A stretch of 64,000 nt of DNA from contig NC_029528.1 in NCBI RefSeq assembly GCF_001577835.2, positions 1 to 64,000 on the forward strand, read 5' to 3'. The notes beneath the pieces were generated by a model. It did no database searches. It saw only the letters and a list, made by a program, of their open reading frames with translations, and had not been told where the DNA came from. The translations under genes and the position numbers were made by a program. Shown here piece after piece: positions 9,615 through 23,789 of the stretch; positions within the stretch are counted from its first letter, which is position 1; every line of letters starts with the position of its first letter. The DNA is from Coturnix japonica (lineage: Eukaryota > Chordata > Aves > Galliformes > Phasianidae).

Positions 9615-10647
9615 TTACGTGATTTGATTTTGTCTTTTATTACGTTTTCTGAAGGGTATTGGTACACCAAATATCCCATTGGCAGGAAAGCGCATTCAAT
9701 GTATTTAGAAGCCAAACAGTCACTTTCATTTTAACAAACACAATTACAAAGTAAAAATAAATCACAAAATAATGAACCGCATGTTCATAACATACAAAAA
9801 TTGCTGCCTACTCAGTAGGTAACTACAACATTCCAACTCCTGAATATATTTATAAATTTACATTTTTGTAACAAAAATAGACTTTGAGAAGCGGGGTGTT
9901 GTTGTTGTTTTTCATCTGTTTCTGGTTTGTTTCGGTTGGGTTTTTTGCTTACATTCTGTCTCCCAGTGCATACTGGTGCTCCCTTCCCCACCCGTTCCCT
10001 GCTTTCTCTTACATTCTTTGCATAACATCCCTTTTGTTTTAAGGCAAGATGCAAAGCATCTATTCACACAAATGCATGACATCAGCAAGGCTTCACAAAA
10101 AGGCACCAAGACTTGTAACTTTAAAAACAAAACTTCTGCCACATTTGTGTGTCTTATCAGGTGGTTTTTACATAACATCACTCTTACATGCTCAAATACA
10201 GTAAGTGCTGTACCCAGAGAAGTTTTAAACTCGTTACAGCATTGCCACTAAATTAGAACTAACATTTACAAAATATGGCCCTGCAAACTCCAAATAATGT
10301 AACACGGATATGCAAAACTTTTTCAACATCAACAGTACCTAAAGGAAAGCAAAACCATGGCACACGTACAATTTACATCAGCTATGTGCTTAGTTAAAGG
10401 TCCTTTCCTCCTAATAAAATATTATTGTTTGTTTATGGGGAAAATTATACCGAACTTATATCCACAGTCCATGCAAATTAAGTTAGTTGACAGTGGTGGA
10501 AAACTTAAACAGCAGTTTTTTCAGGCAGCTGAATTTTGAAGAAATATTAGATAGCCTTGCAACATACAGTGTTGGGGGAGCAATCGGAGACTTGGTGTCT
10601 CATAGTACCAGTGGAAGAGGGGAATGCTCCTGTTCCAGAAGGTGATC
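9615..10647 (-). other. EGR1: EGR1 3' untranslated region
   Basis: Runs from the EGR1 stop codon to about 20 bases past an AATAAA on the minus strand at 9636-9641, the first such signal after the stop. U-rich sequence (GTTTTTGTATTTT type) follows beyond the predicted cleavage point, as expected. The UTR is AU-rich and contains ATTTA-type elements, for example around 9845-9855, consistent with the short half-life of immediate-early mRNAs. The length of about 1.0 kb is close to the known mammalian EGR1 3' UTR. Confidence 0.7.
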
Positions 10648-12483
<1,836 letters not shown>

Positions 12484-12680
12484 GAGGGAGCCGCGTTCGG
12501 GCTCTGACGGGTGATGCCGCCGCCGCGGGCCCGACGGACGGGCCGGCTGCGGCGAGGCGGCCGTTGCCTGCTGCCTGCCCTTGCGCCGCGGCCACCCAGC
12601 GCTGCCCGCTGGAAGCGATCGCCTCCCGCCCGCCGGACGGCCCGAGGCTCCCCCCCCCGCTGCCCGCTGGAAGCGCTCGG
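12484..12680 (-). other. EGR1: EGR1 5' untranslated region (start estimated)
   Basis: GC-rich leader between the ATG at 12483 and a start site placed about 27-30 bases downstream of the TATA box at 12707-12713. The start site is inferred from that distance only. Confidence 0.55.
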
Positions 12681-12689
12681 CTCCTCGCC

Positions 12690-13090
12690 CGCCCCGGAGC
12701 CGCTTCTATATATCGGATCCCACCGGCTGCAGCCCGCCCCGGCCCTGACGTACATGGCCATATTTGGGAAGCAGGAAGCCCTTATTTGGAGGCGAGCCGG
12801 AGGACCCCGCCTGGCGTCAGCACCTGGCACCGGGGAAAGCCGGGCGGTGGGGGCCCCACCCGCCCCGGAAAGAGAGCCCCGCGGCCGTCACGGTCCCCAC
12901 ACCCGCTGCGGCCCCGCGCCCCGCCGCCAGCAGCAGCACCTCAGCGCCACCGGCCCCGAGGCGCGCGCCGTCCGGCCCCCGCCTGCCCCGGCCTGCCTGC
13001 CGGAAGCCCCGGCCGCCCTTTCCATATTAGGAAGCGGCCATATAAGTCCCGGTTCCGGCGGAGACATCCCGCTCCTTATTTGGTGATTCC
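12690..13090 (-). promoter_or_regulatory. EGR1: EGR1 promoter: TATA box, CRE-like site and five CArG elements
   Basis: On the minus strand a TATATA box lies at 12707-12713. Upstream are a CRE-like TACGTCA (about 12746-12752) and two CArG boxes, CCATATTTGG at 12758-12767 and CCTTATTTGG at 12780-12789 (plus-strand letters), with GGAA ETS cores between them. About 230 bp further out are CCATATTAGG at 13022-13031, CCATATAAGT at 13038-13047 (one mismatch) and CCTTATTTGG at 13074-13083. Two proximal plus three distal serum response elements is the known layout of the mammalian EGR1 promoter, so SRF/ternary-complex induction by growth factors, calcium and synaptic activity is well supported. Confidence 0.9.
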
Positions 13091-13763
13091 GGTCCCGGAT
13101 AGGCGGGGCCGGGAAGCCCTGGCGCGGGAGCCGGGTTGCCGCCGGGCCGTGCGCGCCCGCCCCCGGGCCGTGAAAGTGCGCGGCTCCGCCGCCGGGCGGA
13201 CGGCGGGGAAGCACTGAGGACCGCCCTGGTTGCCCTGGCCCCGCCGTCGGCTGCAGGCTGCAGGCACGGCTTCAGCCACCGCCTCGTTCTCGGCTCGCGC
13301 CGTTCGCTTCCCCCGGTGCCCGTGCAGGGGCCGCGCGCCGGCAGCCTCGATGTGGAGTTTCCCGGGGGCCGGCAGCGCGGCCCGGCGGGGGCCGCCCGCT
13401 CTCTGCAAAGGGAACCTCCGGCTCCGTAGCTCTGCCGTGATGGAAGGAGCTGCGCGCGCGGCCCCGGACCGGGATTCTCTGCGTCGCCTTCGCTCAACGG
13501 AGAGCGGGCACCGCGCGGCTACGGCACCCGCTGTGCTGGGTGCGCTGGGCAGCGACACCGCTCGGGACTCCGCTCTCACGCCCTCAGGGATGCCCCTTAA
13601 CACGGCCGCGGCTGTTTACCGCCCCGCAGCCGGCTCTCACACCGGCTCCGCAGGGAACCGCGGCTGTTTAGGAAGGGACGGGGAGCTACGGCTTCCGGCC
13701 CGAGACGGCGCACGCAGCACGGAGCTGCAGGACACTCCGCCAGCCGGCGGGGAGGCTCCCGTG

Positions 13764-13876
13764 CTATAAATAGGCTCTCGACGCGGCCGTCGCTCCGCCC
13801 CGCTGCCTGCGCGGGGCTCCCCCGGCGCCGGGCCAAGCGGCACCGGCGACGCAGTGCGGTTGCAGGGCGCATGCGC
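13764..13876 (+). promoter_or_regulatory. MEF2/TATA-like element and NRF1 palindrome, possible divergent promoter
   Basis: CTATAAATAG at 13764-13773 is a perfect MEF2 site and reads as a TATA box on either strand. GCGCATGCGC at 13867-13876 is a perfect NRF1-type palindrome. Both are in the outer part of the EGR1 CpG island, about 1.1-1.2 kb upstream of the EGR1 start. They could drive a plus-strand transcript away from EGR1 or act as distal EGR1 elements. Confidence 0.4.
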
Positions 13877-14209
13877 GGTGTCGCGGCGAGGGTTTCCCCG
13901 CATTGCGCGGGGTTTCTGCCGGCCGCTCCGGGGGGGCGGGGGGAGGCGTTGTGGCGAGCGAGTCACGCTGCGGTCCCCGCCGGGATGTCGGTACCGCTGT
14001 GCTCCGGATGGGCCGATCGGGTCGCGTCGGGCCCGTGACGCTGCGGGAAGCCTGGCTGCGGCGGGCACTCGCCGGCCCTCGCGTCTCCGTGCCCTGTTAG
14101 AGCTCGTTTTGCCGCATAGATGGTGGGGAGCTAAGCACCCCGGACGGTAGGCAGCCCCTCTTGTGCCGCGGAAAGGCGGTTGGGTAAATCGCAGCACCGG
14201 GCCCTGCCG

Positions 14210-14935
14210 CCTTTTTGATTAATATTCGAGGTGCGAATGACAACAAGGCTCATTCTGCTCACTTCTATAGAAGGTTTACGCTTCTCTCGTGTACTGTTTT
14301 GTCTGAGTTGCTATTTGAAGAGCCGTGTCTTGTCTGCAAGACCGCAGTGCCTCCTACACTTGCGCGTTCCCGCTCCTAAAATCAGCTGCGGGTTGCAGTC
14401 GAGCGGTGCCTCCAGGAACGAAAAGCTCCCTCTCATCTGCAGCTACTTTCTCAATGGGGATTAACGGGGATTTGTTTTTTGATAATGGTTCTTTAGGGAG
14501 ATAAACTGCATTGTTGTTCAAATGTCATTGCACCGGTCCAAACCTTAAATTTAAACATGATTCAGAGACGATCCTTTTCTAACAGATTCAGCTCTCTGCT
14601 GCAGGTTTTGAGAAGTCTCATACACAATGACTGCAGCTCATCTCTGGTTCCCACTGGCACATTGCAGTTCAAAGTCCTGTCAGAAAGGATCGTTCTAATG
14701 CTGTAGGCCTCTGAGGAGCATTTGGCCCTGTCTTTTTTACACCCTCTTTAGGATATTTATAAATGCTGATGTCAGCCTCTTCTGAACCTTTTCTTGTTCA
14801 GACTTCTCTCTCAGCAACTCCTCCTACAACAGTCCTATAACATCGAAGGCTGTACTACTCAGTGGGTAAGGAACTGGTTGGAAGGTCACAGCCAAGAGAT
14901 GTAGCCAATGGTTCTATTTCCAGGTGGAGACCAGT
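14210..14935. other. No gene seen
   Basis: Transition from the CpG island to AT-rich intergenic DNA. No exon or repeat was recognised. Confidence 0.45.
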
Positions 14936-14938
14936 GAT

Positions 14939-15910
14939 AAGTGTTATCCCCCAATGAGTCCGTTTTGGGACCAGTACTCTTTAACATCTTAATCAGGTTT
15001 ACAGATGATGGGTTCAAGTGCACCCTCAGCACGTGTGCAAATGACACCAAGCTGAATGGTGCAGTTGATACAACAGAAGGAAGGGATGCTATCCAGAGGA
15101 GCCTTGACAAAATCAAAATATGGGCCAAAATAAACCTAATGAGGTTCAACAAAGCCAAGTTCAAAAAGTGTTGCGCTTGGGTCAGGGCAATCACATATAC
15201 ATATACACACACACATATATGTATACATATACATACAGGTATATACATATATATACACACACACATATATACATATACATGAGAGCAGCCCTGCCAAGAA
15301 GGACTTAGGGGCTTGCAGACCAGAAGGCCGACAATATCCTGGGCTGCATCAAAAGAGGGGTGACAGCAGAGCAACGGAGGGGATTGTCCCTGCCTACTCT
15401 GCCATTGTGAGGCCCCACACAGAGTACTGTCAGGTCAAGGGCCCCCAGCATAAGAAAGATGTGGAGCTGTTGGAAAGGGTCCAGAGGAGGGCCACAAAGA
15501 TGCTCTGAGGGCTGTAGCACCTCTCCTACAACAACAGACTGAAGAAGCGTAGCTTGTTAATCTGGAGGACACCTCACTATGGCTTTCCAGTACTTAGAGG
15601 GAGATTATAAACAGGAGGGAGACTGACTTTTTACATGGTCTGGTAGCAATAGGACAAGAGGAATAGTTTTAAACTAGAATAGGGGAGATTTAAATAAGCT
15701 GTGAGGTTTTCACTGAGAGGGTGGTGAGGTGCTGGAACAGGCTGTCCAGAGAGGTTACTGATGCCCCATCCCTGGAGGTGTTCAAGGCCAGGTTGGATGG
15801 GGCCCTGGACAACCTGATCTAGTGCTTGATCTAGCAGTTGGCAACTCTGCTCACGGCAGGGTGGTTGGGACCAGATGATCTTCAAGGTCTCTTCCAATGG
15901 AAACTGTTCT
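14939..15910 (+). mobile_element. CR1 LINE, 3' part of ORF2 and tail, with microsatellite expansion
   Basis: Translated pieces match the CR1 reverse transcriptase C-terminal region: GPVLFNILI, then [16 protein letters not shown] where active copies have FADDTKL, then MRFNKAKFK. It ends with the CR1 tail GACCAGATGATCTTCAAGGTC..CTTCCAA at about 15870-15897. Lost catalytic residues and several frame breaks mark it as dead. An expanded ATAC/CA microsatellite at about 15186-15281 interrupts the coding part. Confidence 0.9.
15186..15281. repeat. (AT/AC)n microsatellite inside CR1
   Basis: About 95 bp of alternating TA and CA steps (ATATAC, ACACAC). It lies within the CR1 reading region between the GQG(N)-type sequence and the next coding block. 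Confidence 0.9.
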
Positions 15911-16290
15911 GGGATGTGCTCCTGTCATATAATATTGCTAGCAGCCCTTTGCCGGACTTGCTCCAGTATGTCGACATTTGCCTTGTTCTGGGAAAGAGAA
16001 CTGCTTCAGAACTGCAGACAGGGTGGTATCAACAGCAAGAGCTACACAAATTATTGTAAAAACAAAACAAAACAGCTCTGGCATACGAGCCCTACCATTC
16101 TGGTGAGGCTTTCTGGTTTCATTGAAGCACTGGAAAGGCAGCTACATTACAGTCAGGTTTTTTTTAATCTCAGAATTCCTATATAAGAAAAAAATTTTTT
16201 TTTTGATTGACAGAACTCAAATTTCAACTACATCCTCCTGATCAGTGATTGTTATGTCCCCATCATTGCATTTTTATTTTTATTTTTTAC
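15911..16290. other. Spacer between two CR1 copies; no gene
   Basis: AT-rich DNA with a T run near 16194-16204. Part of it may be decayed CR1. Confidence 0.4.
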
Positions 16291-16299
16291 TAAAAGAAA

Positions 16300-17228
16300 G
16301 AATTTTGTTCAACATCAACGACCCTGATGAGGGGATAGTGACCACTCTCAGCAAGTTTGCTGAAGACATGAAGTTGGGAGGATTGGCTGACACACCTGAA
16401 GGCTGTGCTGCCATTCAGCGAGACCTGGACAGGCTGGAGAGCTGGGCAGTAAGAAACTGGATGAGGTTTAACAAAAGCAAGTGTAGAGTCTTGCACCTGG
16501 GTAGAAATAATTGCATGCACCAGTACAGGGTGGGGGAAGAGCTGCTGGAGAGGAGCTGTGCATAGAAGGACATGGGCGTCCTGGTGGACAACAGATTGAC
16601 CATGAGCCAGCAGTGTGCCCTTGTAGCCAAAAAGGCCAATGGCATACTGGGGTGCATTAAAAAGAGCATGTCCAGCAGGTCGAGGGAGGCGATCCTCCCC
16701 CTCTACTCTGCCCTGGTGAGGCCTCATCTGGAATATTGTGTCCAGTTCTGGGCTCCCCAATACAAAAAACAGGGATCTCTTGGAGAGAGTCCAGCAGAGG
16801 GCCACTAAGATGGTGAAGGGCCTGGAGCATCTCCCCTGTGAGGAGAGACTAAGCGAGCTGGGTCTGTTTAGCCTTGAGAAAAGAAGGCTGAGAGGGGATT
16901 GGATCCAGATTTATAAATACCTGAGGTGTGGGGGCCATAGTGGCAAGGCTGGTCTCTTTTCAGTAGTGCGTGGGGACAGGACTAGGGGTAATGGGATGAA
17001 ACTTCAGCATAGGAAGTTCCACACGAATGTGTGGAAGAACTTCTTTACGATGAGGGTGATGGAGCACTGGAACAGGCTGCCCAGGGAGGTGGTGGAGTCT
17101 CTTTCTCTGGAGATATTCATGACCCACCTGGACGCCGAGCTGTGCAACGTGGTGTAGGGAACCTGCTTTGGCAGGGGGGTTGGACTCGATGATCTCTAGA
17201 GATCCCTTCAGTTCTGTGATCCTGTGAA
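16300..17228 (+). mobile_element. CR1 LINE, C-terminal ORF2 and 3' tail
   Basis: Strong match to CR1 ORF2: FAEDMKLGG (FADD box with the second position changed), [66 protein letters not shown] and LFSLEKRRLRGD. A TAG stop at about 16563 and a frame change near 16785 interrupt it. It ends with GTTGGACTCGATGATCTC..CCTTCAGTTCTGTGATC. It is better preserved than the neighbouring copy at 14939, so probably younger. Confidence 0.92.
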
Positions 17229-20200
17229 TTTTTTGCATTGTCTTGCTGAGGTTCGATGATATATTAGCTGAGCCATTTTTTCTTGCAAAGATGATGTGTT
17301 TGCCTGGATATGTAGTAATAACAACAGCATTTATAATTTCTCTAGGTCTTTTACTAATCATTCATGTTCACACTCATTTGATTTTCTTTATTCCAAACCT
17401 CTGACTACCTCATGTTTTTCCTTTTTATTTCTACTTGGTGCTGTATTTAACATCCCAAACTGTACAAGTTTTCATAGGTACTCCCTTAAAGTTGTACTGT
17501 TCTCTATCACTGTATGCTGTATGCCCAAGGAGTTAAAAACAGGAATGAGAATTTCAGTTTTTTAAATAAATACTGTAGTGTTGTTTCCTCTCCCTCCTAC
17601 CTCCTGGAAGCAAGCTATATGATTTAAAAAGCTGTTACATTGTTGTGCTGTAACATATTCTACAGATATTTTAAATGTATTTATCATTTATTTTGTTTAC
17701 CTGCAGCTAAAATAATTACAAGAAAAGGCTTTTGCATGAAGGCTCAAGGAGAAGACAATTTTAAATTTAAGTGTTTAAGTAGTCTTCTCAATAATATGAC
17801 GGAGAGAAACAGATATTATCAGTACTGTTGAATGTATGGCTTTGCTCTGAAATGCTCCCCGTGTTTGCTGCAAATTCTTACTGCTTTCAGGTGTGCGATT
17901 TCCTTCATTTTGTAAACAGGTCTGAAATGCACGGTGCACTTCCTTTGTAGTGGTATATCCAACCACAAGAGGGAACTCTTCCCAGTTAGTATTTCAGGAG
18001 GTGGACGTGGTCTACCGAACGAAGCAAAGTGCTGCTTGAGTAAGAATCAGCTTATGTAGGTGTTTCTTATTTATCTGTTCGTCTTTCCTTGCTTCTCAGA
18101 CATTATATATGAGCAGAAAGGTGGAGTTACAGGTTTTTCTTAGAAATTTAGGAAATCTGATGGGTTTTCCCTCAAGTTTTTATGCTTCTATTTAAACAAA
18201 TCCTTAAAAATAGCTATTTTAGGATTTGTGACTTAGTAGACTTCAACAGCCTATAAAGCTTGTGTCATTGCAAAAATAGTTGAAAAAAAAAATGGCTATA
18301 CAGTACTTGAAGTATTCAGACATATCTCCCCTACTACCTGAGAGTACCTCTGCTCAGTTCTGCTCTTCAGCTTTGATAGCTTGGCTGGGGTTGCTAAGAG
18401 ACATGCTTACCTTTGTTCACCGTTTGCCCCGTGACAAATGGTATTAGGTCTCCTATGGCATCAGAAAAATATTGTCACCCACACGTAAGCCTCCTTTATC
18501 CCTGCAGAGTTATTATATGAGAAATATTACTCAAAGCAGAGGTAAGTAGTGATAGAAAAGCAAAGCAGGTAAAAGTCATGAGCACCGTAAGATTCAACAG
18601 CTGCAGTCAATAAGCAGAGAAGATTGATGACTGTAGAAATGCTGGGATCTCACTGTTACTGTGGCACAAACAGGCATTTTCCGGCTGAGTTGCCCTCAAA
18701 GCAAAGCTTCATCAGTTTGTAGTAAAGCACTGTGAAAATTAGATTAAGTAACAGAAAGCATGTAAAAAGGAAGGGCAGCAAGTGCTGTGTGCCTCTGCAC
18801 CAGTTCAGGCTTTCTGTTCCTAATACTTTTTAAAATTCATTGTTTTATGCATCCTTACAACACAGATGTGACTGTGAGAATGAATCAGAGGCTGAATGGT
18901 TTGGGGTTATTTTAATTATTCAGGTTAGCTGATGAAACAAGTTCTCAAAGTTCTTTGTTCTGCAACATGTATACATGGATGAAACATGCAAAACTGCCCT
19001 TGTTGAGTTTTTTAGACTTCTTGTTCTCCTCTGTAATCCACTACTATTCTGGTTCTGGGCTTCAGAATATATTTTCAGTTAATAACTGTCTTAACCATTG
19101 CCTATTTTAAGTTCCTGGATGCATTTCCTTACAAGTGAGGAATAGTTTGGGAAATAGTCACTTCAAATTCCAACAACAGCATTTCTGTTTCATTTTTGGT
19201 TTATCCCAAAACAAACATGGAATTATTTTTTCTCTGCCTACGAGGCTGACCAGAACATGTAAACAACAATATAAATAGGTTGGCATGAGAAGTTAATGAA
19301 AATTTTAATTAAGGTCTACGGCTTTCTTGAGTAGGAGCAGCAGACCACAGAACCAGGTGTTGAAACAAATTCTGCTCAGAAACATTCACAGATATACCAC
19401 CTGTCTTCATAGATATTATCAGAGTTGTTCAGCCTGTAATTGTTGGACTGGTGCATGGACCATTGGTGCCGCTTAAAAGACAGTGAGCTTTCCCAAATCT
19501 CTAGAGCAGAGCAATTAAATCTCCAGTGCTAGGTTCTACTTTGAGTCAAATGAGTTTAAAAAAAAAAAAAAAAGGCACAAAATTGCCAAATATGTTTTCA
19601 CCTTTTCTATACCTTACATGTTTTTAAATGAGAGTCCACCACTTACCAGTATATCTAGCATTTAACTTCTAAGGTCTAAAACTAGAATGTAGCCTTTCTG
19701 CATTAAATCTTTAATTGACAAACATTTCCATCCCGATTTCTCAGTGTTAGTAAATGCACTGCTGCATTTACTGGATGAACAGCATCTGCATTTAAACCAC
19801 ACAAACCCTTGGTATCATCGTAAGAGATTGTCAGAAGCTCCAGTTTCAGCCTCTTATTTTCCCTAGTTTCAGTCTGGCTTGTTTTATTTCTAATAGTAGC
19901 TTAAATTTGTGCAAGTTTCTTGCTCTTCTCGTACAAAATTTTCAAAGAGGATAATACTTTTACATTCTCTTTCCATTCCCCAAATGTTTATTTGCCTCTT
20001 TTTCTTTAAAAAGAGAATGGAATGCTGTAAAGACACCCCTTCCCCAGTAAAAATGACAACAAAACAAATCACAACAGCAACAAGAAAACACTACCACCAA
20101 AACCAGAAACCCCAAATTTCAACACATTAGGAAGCAAGCTATGGCAAAATGAAGCTTATGGTTCCTATGAGTGCCAGTGCTACTTCTGGCTCAGTATCCA

Positions 20201-21990
20201 TAGAAACCTGATCTCCTGTCCTGCTGCAGGAATTAGCTGACGATCACAACCACTTAGTCATAGAATCACTTTGATATCAATTCGCATCAATATCCCTTAA
20301 ATATGTCAAATTTTCTATATTACTTTGATTATATTACATTTTCTATGTTATATATTACCTTATATACAGGGAGAAAAAAAGGAAAGGAACAGAAAGGTTG
20401 TATTTGCTTTTATGTACTGAATGGAAAAGGGCAATCTACCTCTTTAATTCCTCAGAACTAGGGCACAATACAAAAATTACATTTTGGAAAATATTTATTT
20501 CAAATTGAGTTTGGCCTAAATGTTGACAACAGGAATTTTCAAGCACCTGGGTGCTCCCTATGCAAAAGAAGCTGGAATAATTAATTCCAACCACACCTTT
20601 CTCTGGGACTGAAGCTGGCCTCGCTACTATCCATCTGTGTAGAGAGCATACATTCAGAGTGTTTTAAAATACATTGTGCTCAACTGCATACCCTACTGGA
20701 GCTGAAAATAGTATACATTATTTAAACATTGACAGTGAGGGGAATTGTACCATTCTTCATTTTTACATTTAATGACCTTTTCTACGGCTGATAGAAATGG
20801 CGAATGCAATCATATTCAGCTCACCTTTTCCCCACCACGAATAGAAACTGTGAAGTTCCTGTCTGTCATTCAGATGAGTATTTTCTAAGGCTGAAGGCCT
20901 CCTCTTCATGGTTCCTCTCTATAGAAGTTCTCTTCTTATGGTGACAGAATGTACAGACACATTTAGAACCTTAAGGGTCCTATAGTCTTGTATCTTCAGA
21001 GGTCCTTCCATTGGCAGTTTTGCAGAGGAAGACTGTCATCAACCAGGTGGAGCTAGGGTTGATTTCAGGAAAGCCTGAACAATCAATTGTGGAGTTACAG
21101 GAAGACAAAGAGATTAAGAACCAACAGAATTTTAAGAGTATTTTTTCTCCCTCAAATCCTTCAGATCAAATAAAATTTGGTATTAAATCTGATGCTTATG
21201 TAAGCCTCTCCAGCAATTTGATGCAGGCCTAGAATTTACATGGTATGATAGCTGGCTCAGAAAGGGTGCTAAATGATTCAAAGTACACAGATTCTACAGC
21301 TCGTTTCCCATTTCCTCTGATAGAGCAGGCATTGCTAAACATCAGTAAGAGATGAACACAGATGTAATATACAGGCAGGCATGCACAAACAGCTTGTTAT
21401 TCTCTCAAACATGTATCTTCACATGGTGTCAGAAGTGGCACGTGGACAAAAATGCAGATGGTTTTCCTAAGAATTTCTGAAGTAGAATTCCAATGGACAT
21501 TGCTGGTTCTCTTTCATGTGAGCCCACAAACCTACTGTAATTAAGGCTTGCTGACAATACCTGTTCCTATTGGTGAATGAAAGGCAAGTAACCTTGCTTT
21601 TCTCAGAAGCAGATTTGTTCTACAGGCACTGTGATTATAATCACTATCTTAGCTCACGAGGACCAGTATTTTTAATGGAAAATAATTTTCCCTTCAAGAT
21701 AAAGTTGAGTAAAGGTAGAAACCCCAGGATTCCCCTGTATATATACAAGGAAGGGGGGGGGGGGGTGCTCACTTGAATTCCATAGAAATCAAAGAAGGGA
21801 AGAATTCTTACTTCAGAGGCTGAGTTTGGGGAGGGGATTACTAGGAATAGGCAGGACTTGGGAGGAGTTTGGTAGAATGGGGGCAAGGCTTTCACTTATC
21901 AATAGCACATTGCAAAGTAAGAAGCTCCTGGAATTGCAGCTCTGAAACCTTCAGATAAGAAACTGGACCAATAAACCACCATAAAAGAAA
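17229..21990. other. Gene-free intergenic DNA
   Basis: About 4.8 kb of AT-rich sequence. It includes an A run at 19558-19573 and a G run of about 13 at 21753-21766. Short open frames have no recognisable product. Confidence 0.5.
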
Positions 21991-22285
21991 ACTCATTCAA
22001 ACTGACTTGACTGTAGACTGCACATGTCCAAGAAGGAATGAAAAGCAAGAAAATGTTCAAGGAATTAGTTAGCATAGGACAACTTGCTGTCTAGAATGAG
22101 TTTGCAATACCTGCTTCATGTTATCATGAGCATGCATTTTGTGTGGTATAAATATGACTGCTTGAGGGACCAGTAGTGGCGCAGCTGGAGTAGTGCAAAC
22201 TCCCCAGTGTGCCGGTGTATACACCTTAAATAAACTACCTTACATTCTGACTCTTGTGAGTCTAAGTGCTGTTCTGCAGGTCAAA
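21990..22285 (+). mobile_element. Probable solo LTR
   Basis: A TATA element (GTATAAATATG, about 22143) is followed about 85 bp later by AATAAA (about 22230) and then a U5-like end CTGACTCTTGTGAGTC..GTTCTGCA near 22280. That order and spacing fit an LTR. No PBS or coding sequence follows, so it is probably solo. The left edge is not defined. Looks old. Confidence 0.45.
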
Positions 22286-23785
22286 GTAAAAAATACCACA
22301 TTGTGTTATATTGTTATTCACTGTCAAGACTGAGAGTCCCATCTGTGATTAATCACTCTTCAGTTTCAGGGCCGCTCAGGCTAGTTTCCTGGGATGAGAC
22401 GGTGCACCAAGGGATTCGAATATGATGAGAGTTAAGAGCTAGCCAAACACAGATTCTCGGGGAGAAATCAGCAGGCAGTCACTTGCATATACACACATTT
22501 ACAGGCACACACACACCAGCTGGACCTTCCCTGAGTTCCTCAATTCCCACTTTAAAATAAATAAACAAAGATAATAAAACAAACAAAACCAACTAAACAA
22601 AACCATCAGCTCACTTGCTCACATCAGTAATTACGATCAGGAATTCTGAATATAAGTCCCAGGATAAACACCAGATTTACACTAATCTGCAGTACCAATA
22701 TGAGAAGTTTTACCATAAGAAAGTGCTATCGGAAGCCATAACAAAAAACATACATATGCTGTTTTCACTCAGTTCAGGCTATTTAGACTTCACAAAGAAC
22801 ATGAAAGAAATAACTAAGCTAGCTAGTGCTATTTTATGTGAGCCTAGAGTGAAAGGGCTAACACAGTGAAACACTGAGGTAGCTAAAAAATAAAAAAAAA
22901 CCACCAATTTTCTGTGTTAACGCTCACGTAATGCTATTTAACGCTAGGTAATGCTATGGAAACCACAAATATAAATGATTACAAAACAGGCTATCCAAAC
23001 TAATGAAGGATTATCTATTGGTTGCTATTAAATAATGCTGAGAAGTAGCTCCTGACTCAGAAATCATATACTCTTAAAATGATACAATGGAGAACAGAAG
23101 AAAGAAAAATTATTCTCTGCTTGTTCCCCATTGTCAGCATCTACTGGGAAATCAGAGCCAGGAATTAGATGGGTTAAAGAGATCTGATCTGGCGATTTTT
23201 CCCCACAGCAAAACTGTACAGAAAAATTCTCAAAACATTCAGAAGCCTGAAATTTTGTGGGTTTCAGATAAAAATTTAAAACCAATAATCTTTTGCCCAG
23301 GTGACCTTAAGAAGAAGAAAAAAGAAATAGCCGCTCTGTTACAACAGGAATTTCAAACCTATAATTACAAATCCAAAATGCCCATGAGAAAATTTTGTTG
23401 CTACTAAATACTACCCACAGCATTCTGGTGTGTCTCCTATGATAAGTCAGGCTTCCCGCAAGTGGATTAGGTGGTGTCATAGCCACTTCTCATTTCTTCA
23501 TTCATTTGTATTACTCTTTTTCTTTCATCTTTAAGAGCTCAACAGGGATTGATTCTCTAGAAGTATCAACTAATTCTAACAGAGGGGCTCTGTTTGCCTG
23601 TATTTGTCTATTAGGCCAGACAACACCATCACTGGAGTTTCTTCTGGCTTTCAGATTGTAAGGTGAAATAATACAAAAGCTGGTAACAATACAAGAAGGA
23701 TGGTAATAAATATCTAAAAAGGTTATCTATAGGAAAACCTCACCAATATGGATGCCTTCAGTCTGGCTGGAAAACACTGAGGCTG
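22286..23785. other. No gene seen
   Basis: AT-rich non-coding DNA. A CA-rich stretch lies at about 22490-22520. Confidence 0.45.
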
Positions 23786-23789
23786 GCTA

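Noticed and set aside
12511-14197. Open frames up to 217 codons on both strands upstream of EGR1
   Set aside because: Same composition effect in the EGR1 CpG island. They overlap the promoter and have no protein similarity that I can recognise.
21753-21766. G run as a G-quadruplex element
   Set aside because: A single uninterrupted G run is a slippage tract and possible assembly artefact, with no regularly spaced G tracts.
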